The notes: generated from the letters alone by a model not told the origin. A DNA stretch of 38,524 bases from Pseudomonadota bacterium (GCA_027621405.1 JAQCBT010000024.1:1-38524), one strand, 5' to 3'. Counted from the stretch's first letter, positions 17,060 to 25,254 are shown. Translations and numbers: made by a program.

Positions 17060-18058
17060 ATGAGACGCTACTTGCCAGCACTCACCTGGTTTCTGGCCCT
17101 GCTGCTTGTAGCGTGGGTTCTATCCAGACTGCCACTGGTAGCGATGTGGCAGGGCATTGCCAATCTGCATTTGCTGCAGTGGGTGCAGTGGCTAAGCCTG
17201 AATCTGCTTATTATTGCCCTGCTGGCAGGGCGCTGGCTTATTCTTACCCGGGCCATGGGCCTGCCCCTTGGACTGGGGCAACTGCTGCGACTGCGCCAGG
17301 CCGGCCAATTTATCAGTTTTGTGACACCTGGCCCCCAGTTTGGAGGTGAACCCTTGCAGGTGTATTGGCTGTGGCGCCGCTACGGGACGCCGGGGCATAG
17401 TGCATTTCTGGCTGTGGGTCTGGATCGCTTCTATGAATTATGGATCAACTTCGCCATTCTGTTGCTGGCCGTTGTAGCCCTGGCCAGCACCATGAGCAAA
17501 CTGGCCGTTGACTGGACGGGCATTGCCTGGGTGTTGCTGCTGCTGGTGCTGATACTATTGGCCGTGGCCTGGTTGCTATTGCGTCATCCGCAGCGCCTGC
17601 AAGCCTGGGTTGAGCGCCTGACCCGACCCTGGCAGGCCCATCCCCGCCTGGGGCAATTGCACACGCATTTTTCTGAGCTGCATGGGGCACTGCAGGCGCT
17701 CATCGCCAACAAACGCGGAGCGCTGGCGACGGCCATCCTGGTATCGCTGCTGGCCTGGGCAGGGATGATTCTCGAATTTGGACTGCTGCTGCGCTTCTCG
17801 GGGCTGGAAGTTCAGGCAACGCAGTTCCTGCTGCTATTTACCGTATTGCGCCTGAGCTTCCTGCTGCCCCTGCCGGGTGGCCTCGGCAGCATGGAGGCAG
17901 GGATGCTGTGGGCGTTTCAAGCCCTGGCCCTGCCCCTGTCGACGGCGGCAGGTTTGATCGCTTTGATGCGCCTGCGTGATGTGCTGGTGCTGGTGTTCAG
18001 CGCCCTGTTACTGCCGGGGCTGACTAGTGGCAAGACCTCAGCCACCGAAGTCTCTTGA
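17060..18058 (+). CDS. Lysylphosphatidylglycerol synthase-type transmembrane (UPF0104/flippase-like) protein
   Basis: A 332-residue protein with about eight membrane helices. Family motifs are GQFISFVTPGPQFGGEPLQVY in the first half and LSFLLPLPGGLGSMEAGM in the second, as in the YbhN/AglD/MprF membrane domain. There is no soluble aminoacyl-transfer domain, so lysinylation is not expected. Members of this family are linked to lipid or lipid-linked sugar translocation. ATG 17060 is 5 nt after the stop of the CDP-alcohol phosphatidyltransferase gene; the two probably make and move a lipid together. The 3' end overlaps the oppositely oriented PTPS-like gene by 21 bp. Confidence 0.82.
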   Translation: MRRYLPALTWFLALLLVAWVLSRLPLVAMWQGIANLHLLQWVQWLSLNLLIIALLAGRWLILTRAMGLPLGLGQLLRLRQAGQFISFVTPGPQFGGEPLQVYWLWRRYGTPGHSAFLAVGLDRFYELWINFAILLLAVVALASTMSKLAVDWTGIAWVLLLLVLILLAVAWLLLRHPQRLQAWVERLTRPWQAHPRLGQLHTHFSELHGALQALIANKRGALATAILVSLLAWAGMILEFGLLLRFSGLEVQATQFLLLFTVLRLSFLLPLPGGLGSMEAGMLWAFQALALPLSTAAGLIALMRLRDVLVLVFSALLLPGLTSGKTSATEVS

Positions 18059-18421
18059 AAACGATGCCCAGCAGTCCGCGTTCTCCCACAGTCGCGCCGT
18101 GAAGCGGCCGGAGCCGGGGGGTTCGATGGCGGCTAACAGTTTGTCGCAGATGATGCGGGCGAAATGTTCCAGGCTGGGATTGAGTCCGGCAAATTCCGGC
18201 AGGTCATTGAGCAGCTTGTCGCCAAAATAGGCGAGCACTGCCTGCATCTCTTCCTCGATCTTGACGATGTCCACGAGGTAACCATGCTGGTCCAGGGCTG
18301 CCGCTTCCAGCCGCACTTGCAGGATATAGTGATGGGAGTGGGGGTCGTTCTCTGCACCCCAGTCACCCCCGATGAGGTAATGCTGTGCGATGAAATCCTT
18401 TTTTACGGCCAGAGTGTACAT
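18038..18421 (-). CDS. 6-pyruvoyl-tetrahydropterin synthase/QueD-like protein
   Basis: A 127-residue protein of PTPS size. By comparison with QueD, zinc ligands are His14 (AQHYL), His28 and His30 (HSHHY). The position of the catalytic Cys, four residues before the first HxH histidine, is Glu24 here. The segments YLVDIVKIEEEM, LLNDLPEFAGLNPSLEHFA and LWENADCW match the conserved Asp, NP-S-E and C-terminal Glu regions. Glu in place of Cys is known from PTPS-III proteins, which make 6-hydroxymethyldihydropterin. The substrate here is unproven. AGGAAG lies about 8 nt before ATG 18421, and only 13 bp separate it from the dehydrogenase upstream, so it is the last gene of that operon. It overlaps a convergent gene by 21 bp. 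Confidence 0.85.
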   Translation of the reverse strand: MYTLAVKKDFIAQHYLIGGDWGAENDPHSHHYILQVRLEAAALDQHGYLVDIVKIEEEMQAVLAYFGDKLLNDLPEFAGLNPSLEHFARIICDKLLAAIEPPGSGRFTARLWENADCWASFSRDFGG

Positions 18422-18434
18422 GCTGTCTTCCTGT

Positions 18435-19475
18435 TTAAGACTGATAATTGAAAATAATCTGCATGGCGTGCTCCGGGTTGCTGTCCAGAAGCTGGTAAGC
18501 CTGCGCGGCTTCACGCAGAGGCATGCTGTGGGTAATAAACTGTGCGGGCTGGCACTTTTTAATCTGTTCCCAGGCCACCGCAAAGCGTCGCGCCTTGGTC
18601 CAACGGCCGCTGAGCTCCGGTGCCAGGCTGCTCACCTGGCTGCTGACGATACTGATGCGATTACGGTGAAAGCGCCCGCCCAGATCCAGCTCCACAGGCT
18701 TGTTGCCGTACCAGCTTCCCACCACGATGCGCCCGCCATAGCCACAGAGCTCGATGGCCAGATTCAGGGCCGCCGGATTGCCGCTCAGTTCCAGTACCAG
18801 GTCGGCTCCATCGCTGGCATCGCCGGCCTGTAGGTGTTGTTGCAGGGCGGCCATGTCCTGCTCCTGCCGGGGATCGAACACGGTCACGCCCAGTTGCTGC
18901 GCCATCTTGCGGCGCCTGTCCATAGCGTCCACTGCGGCCAGCCAGGACAGGGGGAAATTGACCAGCGCACTGGCGGTCAACAGACCCACAACCCCCATGC
19001 CAAGCACCAGCACCCGCTCACCGATGCGGGGATGGGCATCGAGGACAAGGTTCACGGCGGTTTCGGAATTGGCCAGAAACACGGCATCGCGAAGATTGAT
19101 GCCTTCGGGCAGGCGAATCAGTTCTTCAGGCTTTGCCAGATAGTGACTGGCATGGGGTTGAAAGGCGAACACCGCCTGGCCCAGCCAGGCCGGGTCGACG
19201 CCGTCACCCAGCGCGTCCACCACGCCCACACTGGCGTAACCGTATTGCAGTGGATAGCGGATGCTGTCAGTGCCCAGGGCCGAGAGACTGGCATCGAGGG
19301 CGAGTGTGTCCGGCACCTGTCCCCGGTACACCAGCATCTCGGTGCCGGCACTGATGGCAGAGTAAGAGGTCTTTACCAGGCACTGGCCTGCCTGCGGCGG
19401 TGACAGGGTCTGCTCCCTGACTTCCACGGCATAGGGCTTGCTGAACCAGAGCTGTTGCGCATTCAACCCTTGCAT
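18435..19475 (-). CDS. Medium-chain (zinc-type) alcohol dehydrogenase, BchC-like
   Basis: A 346-residue MDR-superfamily protein. The catalytic domain contains KTSYSAISAGTEMLVYRG, in which GTE replaces the usual catalytic zinc Cys. YPLQYGYASVGVVDALG follows. This form is typical of the BchC-like branch of zinc-binding dehydrogenases. The cofactor domain shows VLVLGMGVVGLLTA. It should oxidise or reduce an alcohol/ketone with NAD(P); the substrate is unknown. ATG 19475 lies inside the end of the RibD-like gene (13-bp overlap), and the PTPS-like gene follows after 13 bp. Neighbours suggest a side-chain hydroxyl or ketone of a pyrimidine or pterin intermediate. Confidence 0.88.
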   Translation of the reverse strand: MQGLNAQQLWFSKPYAVEVREQTLSPPQAGQCLVKTSYSAISAGTEMLVYRGQVPDTLALDASLSALGTDSIRYPLQYGYASVGVVDALGDGVDPAWLGQAVFAFQPHASHYLAKPEELIRLPEGINLRDAVFLANSETAVNLVLDAHPRIGERVLVLGMGVVGLLTASALVNFPLSWLAAVDAMDRRRKMAQQLGVTVFDPRQEQDMAALQQHLQAGDASDGADLVLELSGNPAALNLAIELCGYGGRIVVGSWYGNKPVELDLGGRFHRNRISIVSSQVSSLAPELSGRWTKARRFAVAWEQIKKCQPAQFITHSMPLREAAQAYQLLDSNPEHAMQIIFNYQS

Positions 19476-20200
19476 GTGGTAGAACCGTTGTAGTGGAGTT
19501 CGCCCCACACGATCATGTCCGCGCCGGCCTGACCGGAATTCAGCGACCGGATATCCATGACCCGGTTGGAGCCGGCAGACTGCAGATCACCGACCGCCTT
19601 GTAGCCGCCCACCAGTTTGGGCGCAATGGTAAGCACCACGGCATCCACCAGTCCTGCCTGCAGGAAGGCAGTAATCACATTGGCACCCCCTTCCACCATC
19701 AGGCTTCGAATGCCTCGTGATCTTAGTAGCTGCATGGCCGCGCTCAGGCATACCTGGCTGCCGCCTTCTTCGGCAGCAGGCACCGAGAGCACCTCGGCAT
19801 GCTCGCCAAAGTGTTCGCGCTCGGTCTTCGCCGTGAGAATCCAGCAAGACTTGTCGGGGTGATCACAGAGCTTGGCGCTGGCGGGCGTGCGTAGTTGACT
19901 GTCCAGTACAATAGGCTGCGGGTTGGGTCCATCCCAACTGCGCACGGTAAGCTGCGGATCATCACTGAGCAGGGTACCGATGCCGATCAATATGCCGTCG
20001 TGGAGACTGCGCAATTGGTGGGTCACCCGCAGCGATTCCTGGCCGCTGATACTTAGAGTCTCACCACTGTGGGTAGTAAGGCTGCCGTCCCAACTCTGGG
20101 CATAGGCCAGGGTCGTAAAGGGTCGGTCGTCGGATTGGAAGGCATCGCTACGCGCACGCCACCAGTCTTCAATCCGCTGATTGAGATTCGACTCGGTCAC
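19463..20200 (-). CDS. RibD C-terminal-type reductase (no deaminase domain)
   Basis: A 245-residue protein that starts straight into the pyrimidine reductase domain: RPFTTLAYAQSWDGSLT, then ILIGIGTLLSDDPQLTVR, a PIVLDSQLRTP segment and VEGGANVITAFL. The zinc deaminase domain of bacterial RibD (HAE and PC motifs) is absent, so it resembles archaeal/fungal reductases acting on 2,5-diamino-6-ribosylamino-pyrimidinone phosphate. That is the product of the enzyme encoded just upstream. The start is GTG at 20200, inside the end of ribA (32-bp overlap). It overlaps the dehydrogenase by 13 bp. Whether it serves riboflavin synthesis or a dedicated pathway cannot be read from sequence. Confidence 0.88.
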   Translation of the reverse strand: MTESNLNQRIEDWWRARSDAFQSDDRPFTTLAYAQSWDGSLTTHSGETLSISGQESLRVTHQLRSLHDGILIGIGTLLSDDPQLTVRSWDGPNPQPIVLDSQLRTPASAKLCDHPDKSCWILTAKTEREHFGEHAEVLSVPAAEEGGSQVCLSAAMQLLRSRGIRSLMVEGGANVITAFLQAGLVDAVVLTIAPKLVGGYKAVGDLQSAGSNRVMDIRSLNSGQAGADMIVWGELHYNGSTTCKG

Positions 20201-20825
20201 TGTCGCTGGCCTGGGAGGCTGGGTTGGGCACGTGCAGCATATGATTCATACGCTCGGCCTTGGTGAGAAGGTAGTGTGAATTTTCCGGGTGTACGGTGCA
20301 GGGCATGTCCACCCGTTCATTGACCCTGATGCCGTCGGCTTGCAAGGCACTGATCTTGTCCGGATTATTGGTAATGAGGCGTACCGAGTTTATGCCAAGG
20401 TCTTCGAGAATCAGTGCCGCCAACACGTAGCTGCGTTCATCGGCGCCGTGTCCCAGCATCAGATTAGCATCGACGGTATCGTGGCCTTCATCCTGCAGGT
20501 TGTAGGCATGAATTTTCTGTAACAGACCAATGCCCCGCCCTTCCTGGCGCAGGTAAACCAGCACTCCGCGACCTTCGGACGCAATGCTTTGCAGGGCTCG
20601 ATCAAGTTGCTCACCACAGTCGCAACGTCGCGAACCGAATATATCGCCGGTCAGACATTCCGAGTGCACGCGCACCAGCACGTCGTCACCAGCCAGATCA
20701 TCACCCATATAGAAAGCAAGATGAGCCTTGTCATCCAGGGTGTTGCTGTAATAGCCGAGTTTGAATTCACCGTAATCGGTAGGTATACGGGCACTGGCAA
20801 TGCGGGTTACTGAGGGAGCTGACAT
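20169..20825 (-). CDS. ribA: GTP cyclohydrolase II
   Basis: A 218-residue protein that opens the GTP ring to give 2,5-diamino-6-ribosylamino-4(3H)-pyrimidinone 5'-phosphate, formate and pyrophosphate. Zinc ligands are Cys57, Cys68 and Cys70 in HSECLTGDIFGSRRCDCGEQ. The catalytic segment YLRQEGRGIGLLQKI and the TNNPDK substrate-binding motif are intact. It has a 20-residue tail beyond E. coli RibA, which overlaps the next gene. There is no RibB domain. ATG 20825 has a weak AAGATG upstream. Overlaps with the RibD-like gene, then the dehydrogenase and PTPS-like genes, make this a dedicated operon; it could also be the housekeeping RibA. No FMN riboswitch is apparent upstream. Confidence 0.9.
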   Translation of the reverse strand: MSAPSVTRIASARIPTDYGEFKLGYYSNTLDDKAHLAFYMGDDLAGDDVLVRVHSECLTGDIFGSRRCDCGEQLDRALQSIASEGRGVLVYLRQEGRGIGLLQKIHAYNLQDEGHDTVDANLMLGHGADERSYVLAALILEDLGINSVRLITNNPDKISALQADGIRVNERVDMPCTVHPENSHYLLTKAERMNHMLHVPNPASQASDSDRVESQSAD

Positions 20826-20861
20826 AACGATTCATCTTACGTTTTTGATGTAGCAGGGACA

Positions 20862-20905
20862 AGCAGAGACTCGGCCCAACCGGATCTCGTGGGGCCCGAG
20901 CTGCT
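20862..20905. terminator. Imperfect GC-rich hairpin between the YceI gene and ribA
   Basis: AGCAG...CTCGGCCC pairs with GGGCCCGAGCTGCT across a 14-nt loop, with a small bulge. It lies 54 nt after the YceI gene stop and about 37 nt before ribA. There is no clear U-tract. It could be a partial terminator or a processing hairpin. Confidence 0.3.
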
Positions 20906-20959
20906 GAGGCGACACATGTCTGTCCGCTCTAGCCGGGCCATCGCTGCGCTGGAGATTAT

Positions 20960-21562
20960 TTACTGACGGATGCCTTCCAATTCAAATTGCAAAACCACCT
21001 CATCACCTACCAGGCCATCGGCAACACCGTAATCCATGCCCCACTGACTGCGCAACAGCGTAGTGCGGGCTGAAATGCCCAGGGTCTCTCGACCATGGCC
21101 AAAGGGATACTCGGCCCGTTTGTTCAGGGTGACGGCTAATTCTACCCTATGGGTCTGGCCCAACAGGGTCAGGTTGCCCACCAAGACACCTTGATCGGGA
21201 TCGGCGCTCGAGGCAGAAAATCCGGTAGCTTCAAACACGATAGTGGGATGGCGCCGCGCATCAAGAAAGTCGCCGCCGCGCAGATGGTTATCGCGAGCCC
21301 TGTGATTACTGAAAATACTGTCCGCTTCGATCTCAATGCGACCGGAAACCAGTTCCCGGCTATCAGGATCATAACGAAAACTGCCTGAAGCCTCGAGGAA
21401 CATACCCATCTGCCGCTGGTAGCCGATGTGTTCAACGGCGAAGACAATGGACAGGTGCTCATCATCGATTTCCCAGTCGGCGACTTCTGCGCTGACCGTG
21501 CCGGCGCATTTCAATGCGGCCAGGGTCAGCGAGCCAATGAAGAAGTTTTTCAGTGTCTGCAT
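20960..21562 (-). CDS. YceI-family periplasmic polyisoprenoid/lipid-binding protein
   Basis: A 200-residue protein with a signal peptide (MQTLKNFFIGSLTLAALKC..., likely cleavage after VSA) and the YceI lipocalin-like barrel: DDEHLSIVFAVEHIGY, GSFRYDPDSRELVSGRIEIEADSIFSNHRARDNHLRGGDFLDARRHPTIVFEATGF, LTLLGQTHRVELAVTLN and the final EVVLQFELEG. YceI proteins hold an isoprenoid or amphipathic chain in the barrel. A perfect AGGAGG lies 7 nt before the ATG, a stronger signal than any neighbour. It lies between the methyltransferase and ribA on the same strand, with gaps of 169 and 134 bp, so it may have its own promoter. Its presence hints at a hydrophobic product or quinone-like carrier. Confidence 0.9.
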   Translation of the reverse strand: MQTLKNFFIGSLTLAALKCAGTVSAEVADWEIDDEHLSIVFAVEHIGYQRQMGMFLEASGSFRYDPDSRELVSGRIEIEADSIFSNHRARDNHLRGGDFLDARRHPTIVFEATGFSASSADPDQGVLVGNLTLLGQTHRVELAVTLNKRAEYPFGHGRETLGISARTTLLRSQWGMDYGVADGLVGDEVVLQFELEGIRQ

Positions 21563-21731
21563 GTTGCCTCCTGTTGCTCTGTTCGGGTTTTGTTGGTTGT
21601 CATTGTTGGAACAGTTGCCATTATCGCAACAGAACCGTCCAGTTCTCCGCGCTGAATATGTCTGGCGTACTACGCACTCAGCTTACTGGCAGATCAACGG
21701 GGCTGATCGGCAAGCACGCGGGCGAGTTCCA

Positions 21732-22559
21732 TCAGGGCAATGCCAACAGATCCGTATGTCCCACTCTGCAGCTTCCTGTGGCTACATGGGCATGGCGAAA
21801 CTGCAGCCAGTCCTGCAGGGCCGCTGCGTCGATGGCCGGATTGCCATTCACTGCCTGGGCGATACCGTCAATCAGGGCGGCCACCAGTTCACTGTCCTTA
21901 CCATCAAGTTGCCATGGACTGCTCGCCGTGTACACCTCGTAGCCCAGCCTTTCACACTGTTCCAGACTGTAGTCGGTGGCCCCCGGCCCCAGCGCCGGAC
22001 CGAAGCCCTTGTCCCGTTGCTGGTCAAGATTAAACGCCGCCAGAACAGCCCCATCCAGCGGATGAACCGGTGTCCAGTCCGTGCTGCCATCGTAATTCAA
22101 GGCGGCATACAGTGCGGGCTTCTGCGACACACTCTGTTCCGCCATCGCATCCAGCAAGCGCTGCACAAACTCCGCTGACACCAGATCGAAGAGCGCCGAG
22201 GCCGTCACCAGTCGTGCATCGGCCAGGGGCAGGGTTTCGGTGCGCATCAAATCCAGCTCATAGACTTCAAGACCCGTGTGCAGGCTATGCCGCCGCCTGG
22301 CTTCGGCGAGCAGCGCTGCATCCTGGTCCACCAGGCGCCAGTGCAGTGGCGGATAATTATGCAACTCGGCGTCATGGCTTCCGATAAAGGTGCGCAGGGT
22401 AGAACCGGTGCCGGCCCCCAGGTCCACCACCGTGGCCGGCTGGGCCCCTGCCGCCTGCAGCCACTGCCGGGCGCTCTGCAATAGCACTTGATCCCGTGCT
22501 TCCCGATCAGCGGGCTCGCGCATGCTCAACCAGTCGATACTGAAGCCGCTCACTGACAT
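21732..22559 (-). CDS. Class I SAM-dependent methyltransferase
   Basis: A 275-residue protein with the SAM-binding glycine motif VVDLGAGTGST near residues 42-52, motif II WRLVDQDAALLAEARRR, and the later LVTASALFDLVSAEFVQ that stands at the post-IV position. The rest (YAALNYDGSTDWTPVHPLD, TDYSLEQCERLGYEV) does not identify the substrate. ATG 22559 overlaps the end of the glycosyltransferase gene by 10 bp, so the two are co-translated. The small-molecule type of fold and the gene context suggest methylation of the same metabolite that the glycosyltransferase modifies. Confidence 0.85.
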   Translation of the reverse strand: MSVSGFSIDWLSMREPADREARDQVLLQSARQWLQAAGAQPATVVDLGAGTGSTLRTFIGSHDAELHNYPPLHWRLVDQDAALLAEARRRHSLHTGLEVYELDLMRTETLPLADARLVTASALFDLVSAEFVQRLLDAMAEQSVSQKPALYAALNYDGSTDWTPVHPLDGAVLAAFNLDQQRDKGFGPALGPGATDYSLEQCERLGYEVYTASSPWQLDGKDSELVAALIDGIAQAVNGNPAIDAAALQDWLQFRHAHVATGSCRVGHTDLLALP

Positions 22560-23599
22560 GCCACCCGATTCAGCAAGTCAGACACGATAGCCCCCGTCTC
22601 TGTCCAGCGCGGCAAACGCGCTGCAGCCTGCTGCGCCCCGCGCTGCAAGCGGCGGCGCAAGCCTGGGTCGCTCAAGAGTTTCCGCAGTGCCAATGCCAAG
22701 GCTGCGCTGTCATCCGGCGGTACCAACAGGCCAGCCGATGCCGGCACCACATCCGGCACTGCCCCGGCCCGGGCCGCGACTATTGGCAGGCCCGCCGCCA
22801 AGGCCTCGGCGAATACCATGCCATAACCTTCGAAGCGTGACGGCAACACGAACACATCGGCCTGTTGGTACTCAGCCAGATGATCATCCACAACGCCGGC
22901 CAACTCAATCCGCTCCGACAGACCCAGGCTCTCCATCTGTTGACGCAAACGCGCTACCCAGGCCGGCGCCAGGCTATCGTCACCCACTAAACGGGCTCGC
23001 CATGGCAGGTCTTTGAGCTCGGCCAAGGCTGCCAGCAACACGTCATGGGCCTTGCGCGGTGTCAGCGATGCCAGTGTCAATAACAGCGGTGGTTCACCTG
23101 CACAGGGCGCAAAGTCCACAGACTCGGTACCCGGCAATGCCACGGTAATCTTTTCCTGCGGCAGCGCGAATCGCTCCACCAGGATGCGCCGCGTGTGGTC
23201 ACTGGTGACAAGCGTTGCCCGGGCACAAGCCAGGGCACGGCGTTCTGACGCCAGCAACTGCGCCTGCAGTGATTCATCCAGACCCGACTCCAGCGCCAGT
23301 GGATGATGGCACAAGGCAAGCAATCGCAATCGGGCTGACTCGGCTTCGGCGATCGTATCGAGCACACCAAAGGCCAGGCCATCGATGATAACGGTGGACT
23401 GATCCGGCAAGGCTGCAAGCATTGCAGCAATGCGGGCCAGGCTGGCTTGATCTGGCTGCGGCGCACAATGTGGTAAGGACAGCGTTTCTATCTGCAGATT
23501 TCGTTGGCGCAGTTCGGCGACGAGGCGGCGATCGTAGTGATAACCACCGGTGAGTATTTCGAGATCGCCGGGATAGGCGAAGTAAATGGGACCGGGCAT
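22550..23599 (-). CDS. Glycosyltransferase family 4 protein
   Basis: About 349 residues with the GT-B layout. The N-terminal half begins PIYFAYPGDLEILTGGYHYDRRL (acceptor side). The C-terminal half has LLTLASLTPRKAHDVLLAAL, RIELAGVVDDHLAEYQQADVFVLPSRFEGYGMVFAEALAAGLPIVA, containing the GT4 E-x7-E motif, and GLLVPPDD. It should transfer a sugar from a nucleotide sugar with retention. The start is uncertain: ATG 23599 (MPGPIY) or 23614, neither with a good ribosome binding site. The stop overlaps the methyltransferase start. DUF3429 lies 43 bp upstream on the same strand. Confidence 0.87.
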   Translation of the reverse strand: MPGPIYFAYPGDLEILTGGYHYDRRLVAELRQRNLQIETLSLPHCAPQPDQASLARIAAMLAALPDQSTVIIDGLAFGVLDTIAEAESARLRLLALCHHPLALESGLDESLQAQLLASERRALACARATLVTSDHTRRILVERFALPQEKITVALPGTESVDFAPCAGEPPLLLTLASLTPRKAHDVLLAALAELKDLPWRARLVGDDSLAPAWVARLRQQMESLGLSERIELAGVVDDHLAEYQQADVFVLPSRFEGYGMVFAEALAAGLPIVAARAGAVPDVVPASAGLLVPPDDSAALALALRKLLSDPGLRRRLQRGAQQAAARLPRWTETGAIVSDLLNRVACQ

Positions 23600-23642
23600 G
23601 ACTAATGGGAGCATATTTGCCAGTGCCCGGCAATCTGCACGC

Positions 23643-24107
23643 TCACGGCATGTAATAGAACACAAGCAGGTGAGCCAGGATCACGATTGCCGTCAGGGTG
23701 AGGCGTAGATCAATATAGCTGTTCTTCACCGCGGCATTGCTCTCCGCGAACATAAAGCATGTGAAGCGTAATTCGAACAGCAAGACTAAAACGAAACCTG
23801 CCGACAGGCCGGCGACAGCGGTATGGGGACTAAAAAAACCCAGCAGCAAGCCGGCCCAAGCCAGCAAGGCAACAAGATTACTGCCAACAAGCAAAAAGCC
23901 GTTGAGAAATGAATGACTGCGGGCCAGCCCGTACCCCCACAGCGATCCCCCCAGAAACGCCAGGATCACGGTGCTGTAACTCAGGAACAGGGTCACCGCA
24001 TCTTCAGCAGGCAATACACTGCCAGTAATCAGCAGATAGACTGGAATTAGAAACGGCAGTAAACCTGCGTATCCCAATCCTGCGATGACCGTGAACCTGT
24101 TTAGCAT
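23643..24107 (-). CDS. DUF3429 membrane protein
   Basis: A 154-residue protein with five hydrophobic segments beginning LGYAGLLPFLIPVYLL and continuing FLSYSTVILAFLGGSLWGYGL, the signature of DUF3429. The function is unknown for the family. AAAGG about 8 nt before the ATG supports the start. It heads the minus-strand series followed by the glycosyltransferase 43 bp later, so it may be the first gene of that transcript. Confidence 0.8.
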   Translation of the reverse strand: MLNRFTVIAGLGYAGLLPFLIPVYLLITGSVLPAEDAVTLFLSYSTVILAFLGGSLWGYGLARSHSFLNGFLLVGSNLVALLAWAGLLLGFFSPHTAVAGLSAGFVLVLLFELRFTCFMFAESNAAVKNSYIDLRLTLTAIVILAHLLVFYYMP

Positions 24108-24286
24108 GAATTACCTTTCGTAGATCTCTTCTTACGCAGAAAAGCCAACATTGGTTCTATGTGCTTACGCAGTGCGAGTCTGTGAAGCCTTATAGCTTGT
24201 TTGAATGGCTCGCTTGGGGTAACAATAGCCGCACAGTGTTGTGTTTTCCCTGCAACACGTACCACCACCCTTCTCGAGAGCTAGTG

Positions 24287-24703
24287 ATGCCAGCTGACAA
24301 TCCAGATCAAATTATCCCGACCACCTTGATTGGCAAGTTCGTGCTTGGCATGTCAGCCATTGCCTTCATCGGCTATGGGCTTACCAGCCTCGTGTCACCG
24401 GATATACCAGCAGGGCTGGCTGGAATTGCTATCAGTAATGCAGATGGATTTGCAGAAGTGGGCGCCATGTACGGCGGACTGCAGACCGGTATTGGCCTGT
24501 TTTGCTTGCTGTCGCTTATAAAAGCAGATTTTTATCGGGCCGGCCTGGTCTTGCTGGCGTTGGCAATTGGCAGCTTGGCACTGGCACGCTTGCTCTCCGT
24601 TGTGGTGAGCACCGGTGAAGTTAGCGGCTATACCTATGGCGCACTCGCGTATGAGTTTGCAACCACAGGGTTTGCAGCGTATGCAATCTTGAAAGCGAAA
24701 TGA
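24287..24703 (+). CDS. Small membrane protein, DUF4345-like
   Basis: A 138-residue protein with four membrane helices. The segment IAISNADGFAEVGAMYGGLQTGIGLFCLLSL is typical of DUF4345 proteins. The frame is open from 24161, but ATG 24287 is preferred: GAGAG lies about 8 nt upstream and the family-like sequence begins there (GTG 24284 is also possible). Its TGA overlaps the next ATG (24700-24703), so the two are coupled. Function unknown. Confidence 0.75.
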   Translation: MPADNPDQIIPTTLIGKFVLGMSAIAFIGYGLTSLVSPDIPAGLAGIAISNADGFAEVGAMYGGLQTGIGLFCLLSLIKADFYRAGLVLLALAIGSLALARLLSVVVSTGEVSGYTYGALAYEFATTGFAAYAILKAK

Positions 24704-25239
24704 CACAGCACGAATACATCTTCATTGCCGTCTCCATCATCCTGGGTTTGGCCATCACAAGGCTTCTACACACCATGGCCATGATTACCCGGGCTTATCG
24801 CAGAGTGATATTTCATTGGTCCTCTGTTATCTGGGCCTTCTCTATCATGCTCTACATACTCCAGCTATGGTGGGTTGGCTGGGAACTGCGGGTGATTGAG
24901 CAATGGTCGTTTATCGACTTTATTGTGCTGGTGTTTGGCTCCGCCGCTCTCTATGGCGCAGCGGAAATGGCATTGACGTCGCCAGACGAAGGGAATGTGA
25001 ACATGCTGGAAAACAGCCAGGACCTGGGCCGTCTTTCCGCCCTCTCGATGCTGCTGTATTTCCTGGTCGGACCCTATGTCAATATCTTCATGTATAACAA
25101 TGCCGTTTTCCCATCCCTGGCGGTGCCCTCGATCGGCATATTGCTCATGGCATTTGTGATTTTTTTGCCTGCGCGTTTTGGGCTTTGGTCGGTATTGTTT
25201 GCCTTGTATTCTGTTTGTGTGTTGCTGCTTACTATTTAG
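24700..25239 (+). CDS. Hypothetical multi-pass membrane protein
   Basis: A 179-residue protein with about five hydrophobic segments, starting MTQHEYIFIAVSIILGLAIT and containing an amphipathic LLHTMAMITRAYRR loop. I do not recognise a named family beyond small conserved membrane proteins. It overlaps the DUF4345-like gene as ATGA. The stop is followed after 15 nt by palindrome copy 6, with the helicase gene converging from the other side. Confidence 0.7.
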   Translation: MTQHEYIFIAVSIILGLAITRLLHTMAMITRAYRRVIFHWSSVIWAFSIMLYILQLWWVGWELRVIEQWSFIDFIVLVFGSAALYGAAEMALTSPDEGNVNMLENSQDLGRLSALSMLLYFLVGPYVNIFMYNNAVFPSLAVPSIGILLMAFVIFLPARFGLWSVLFALYSVCVLLLTI

Positions 25240-25254
25240 TAGATAGGTAAAAGG

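Noticed and set aside
20826..20959. FMN riboswitch upstream of ribA
   Set aside because: The 134 bp contain one imperfect hairpin and none of the conserved junction sequences of the RFN element that I can recognise.
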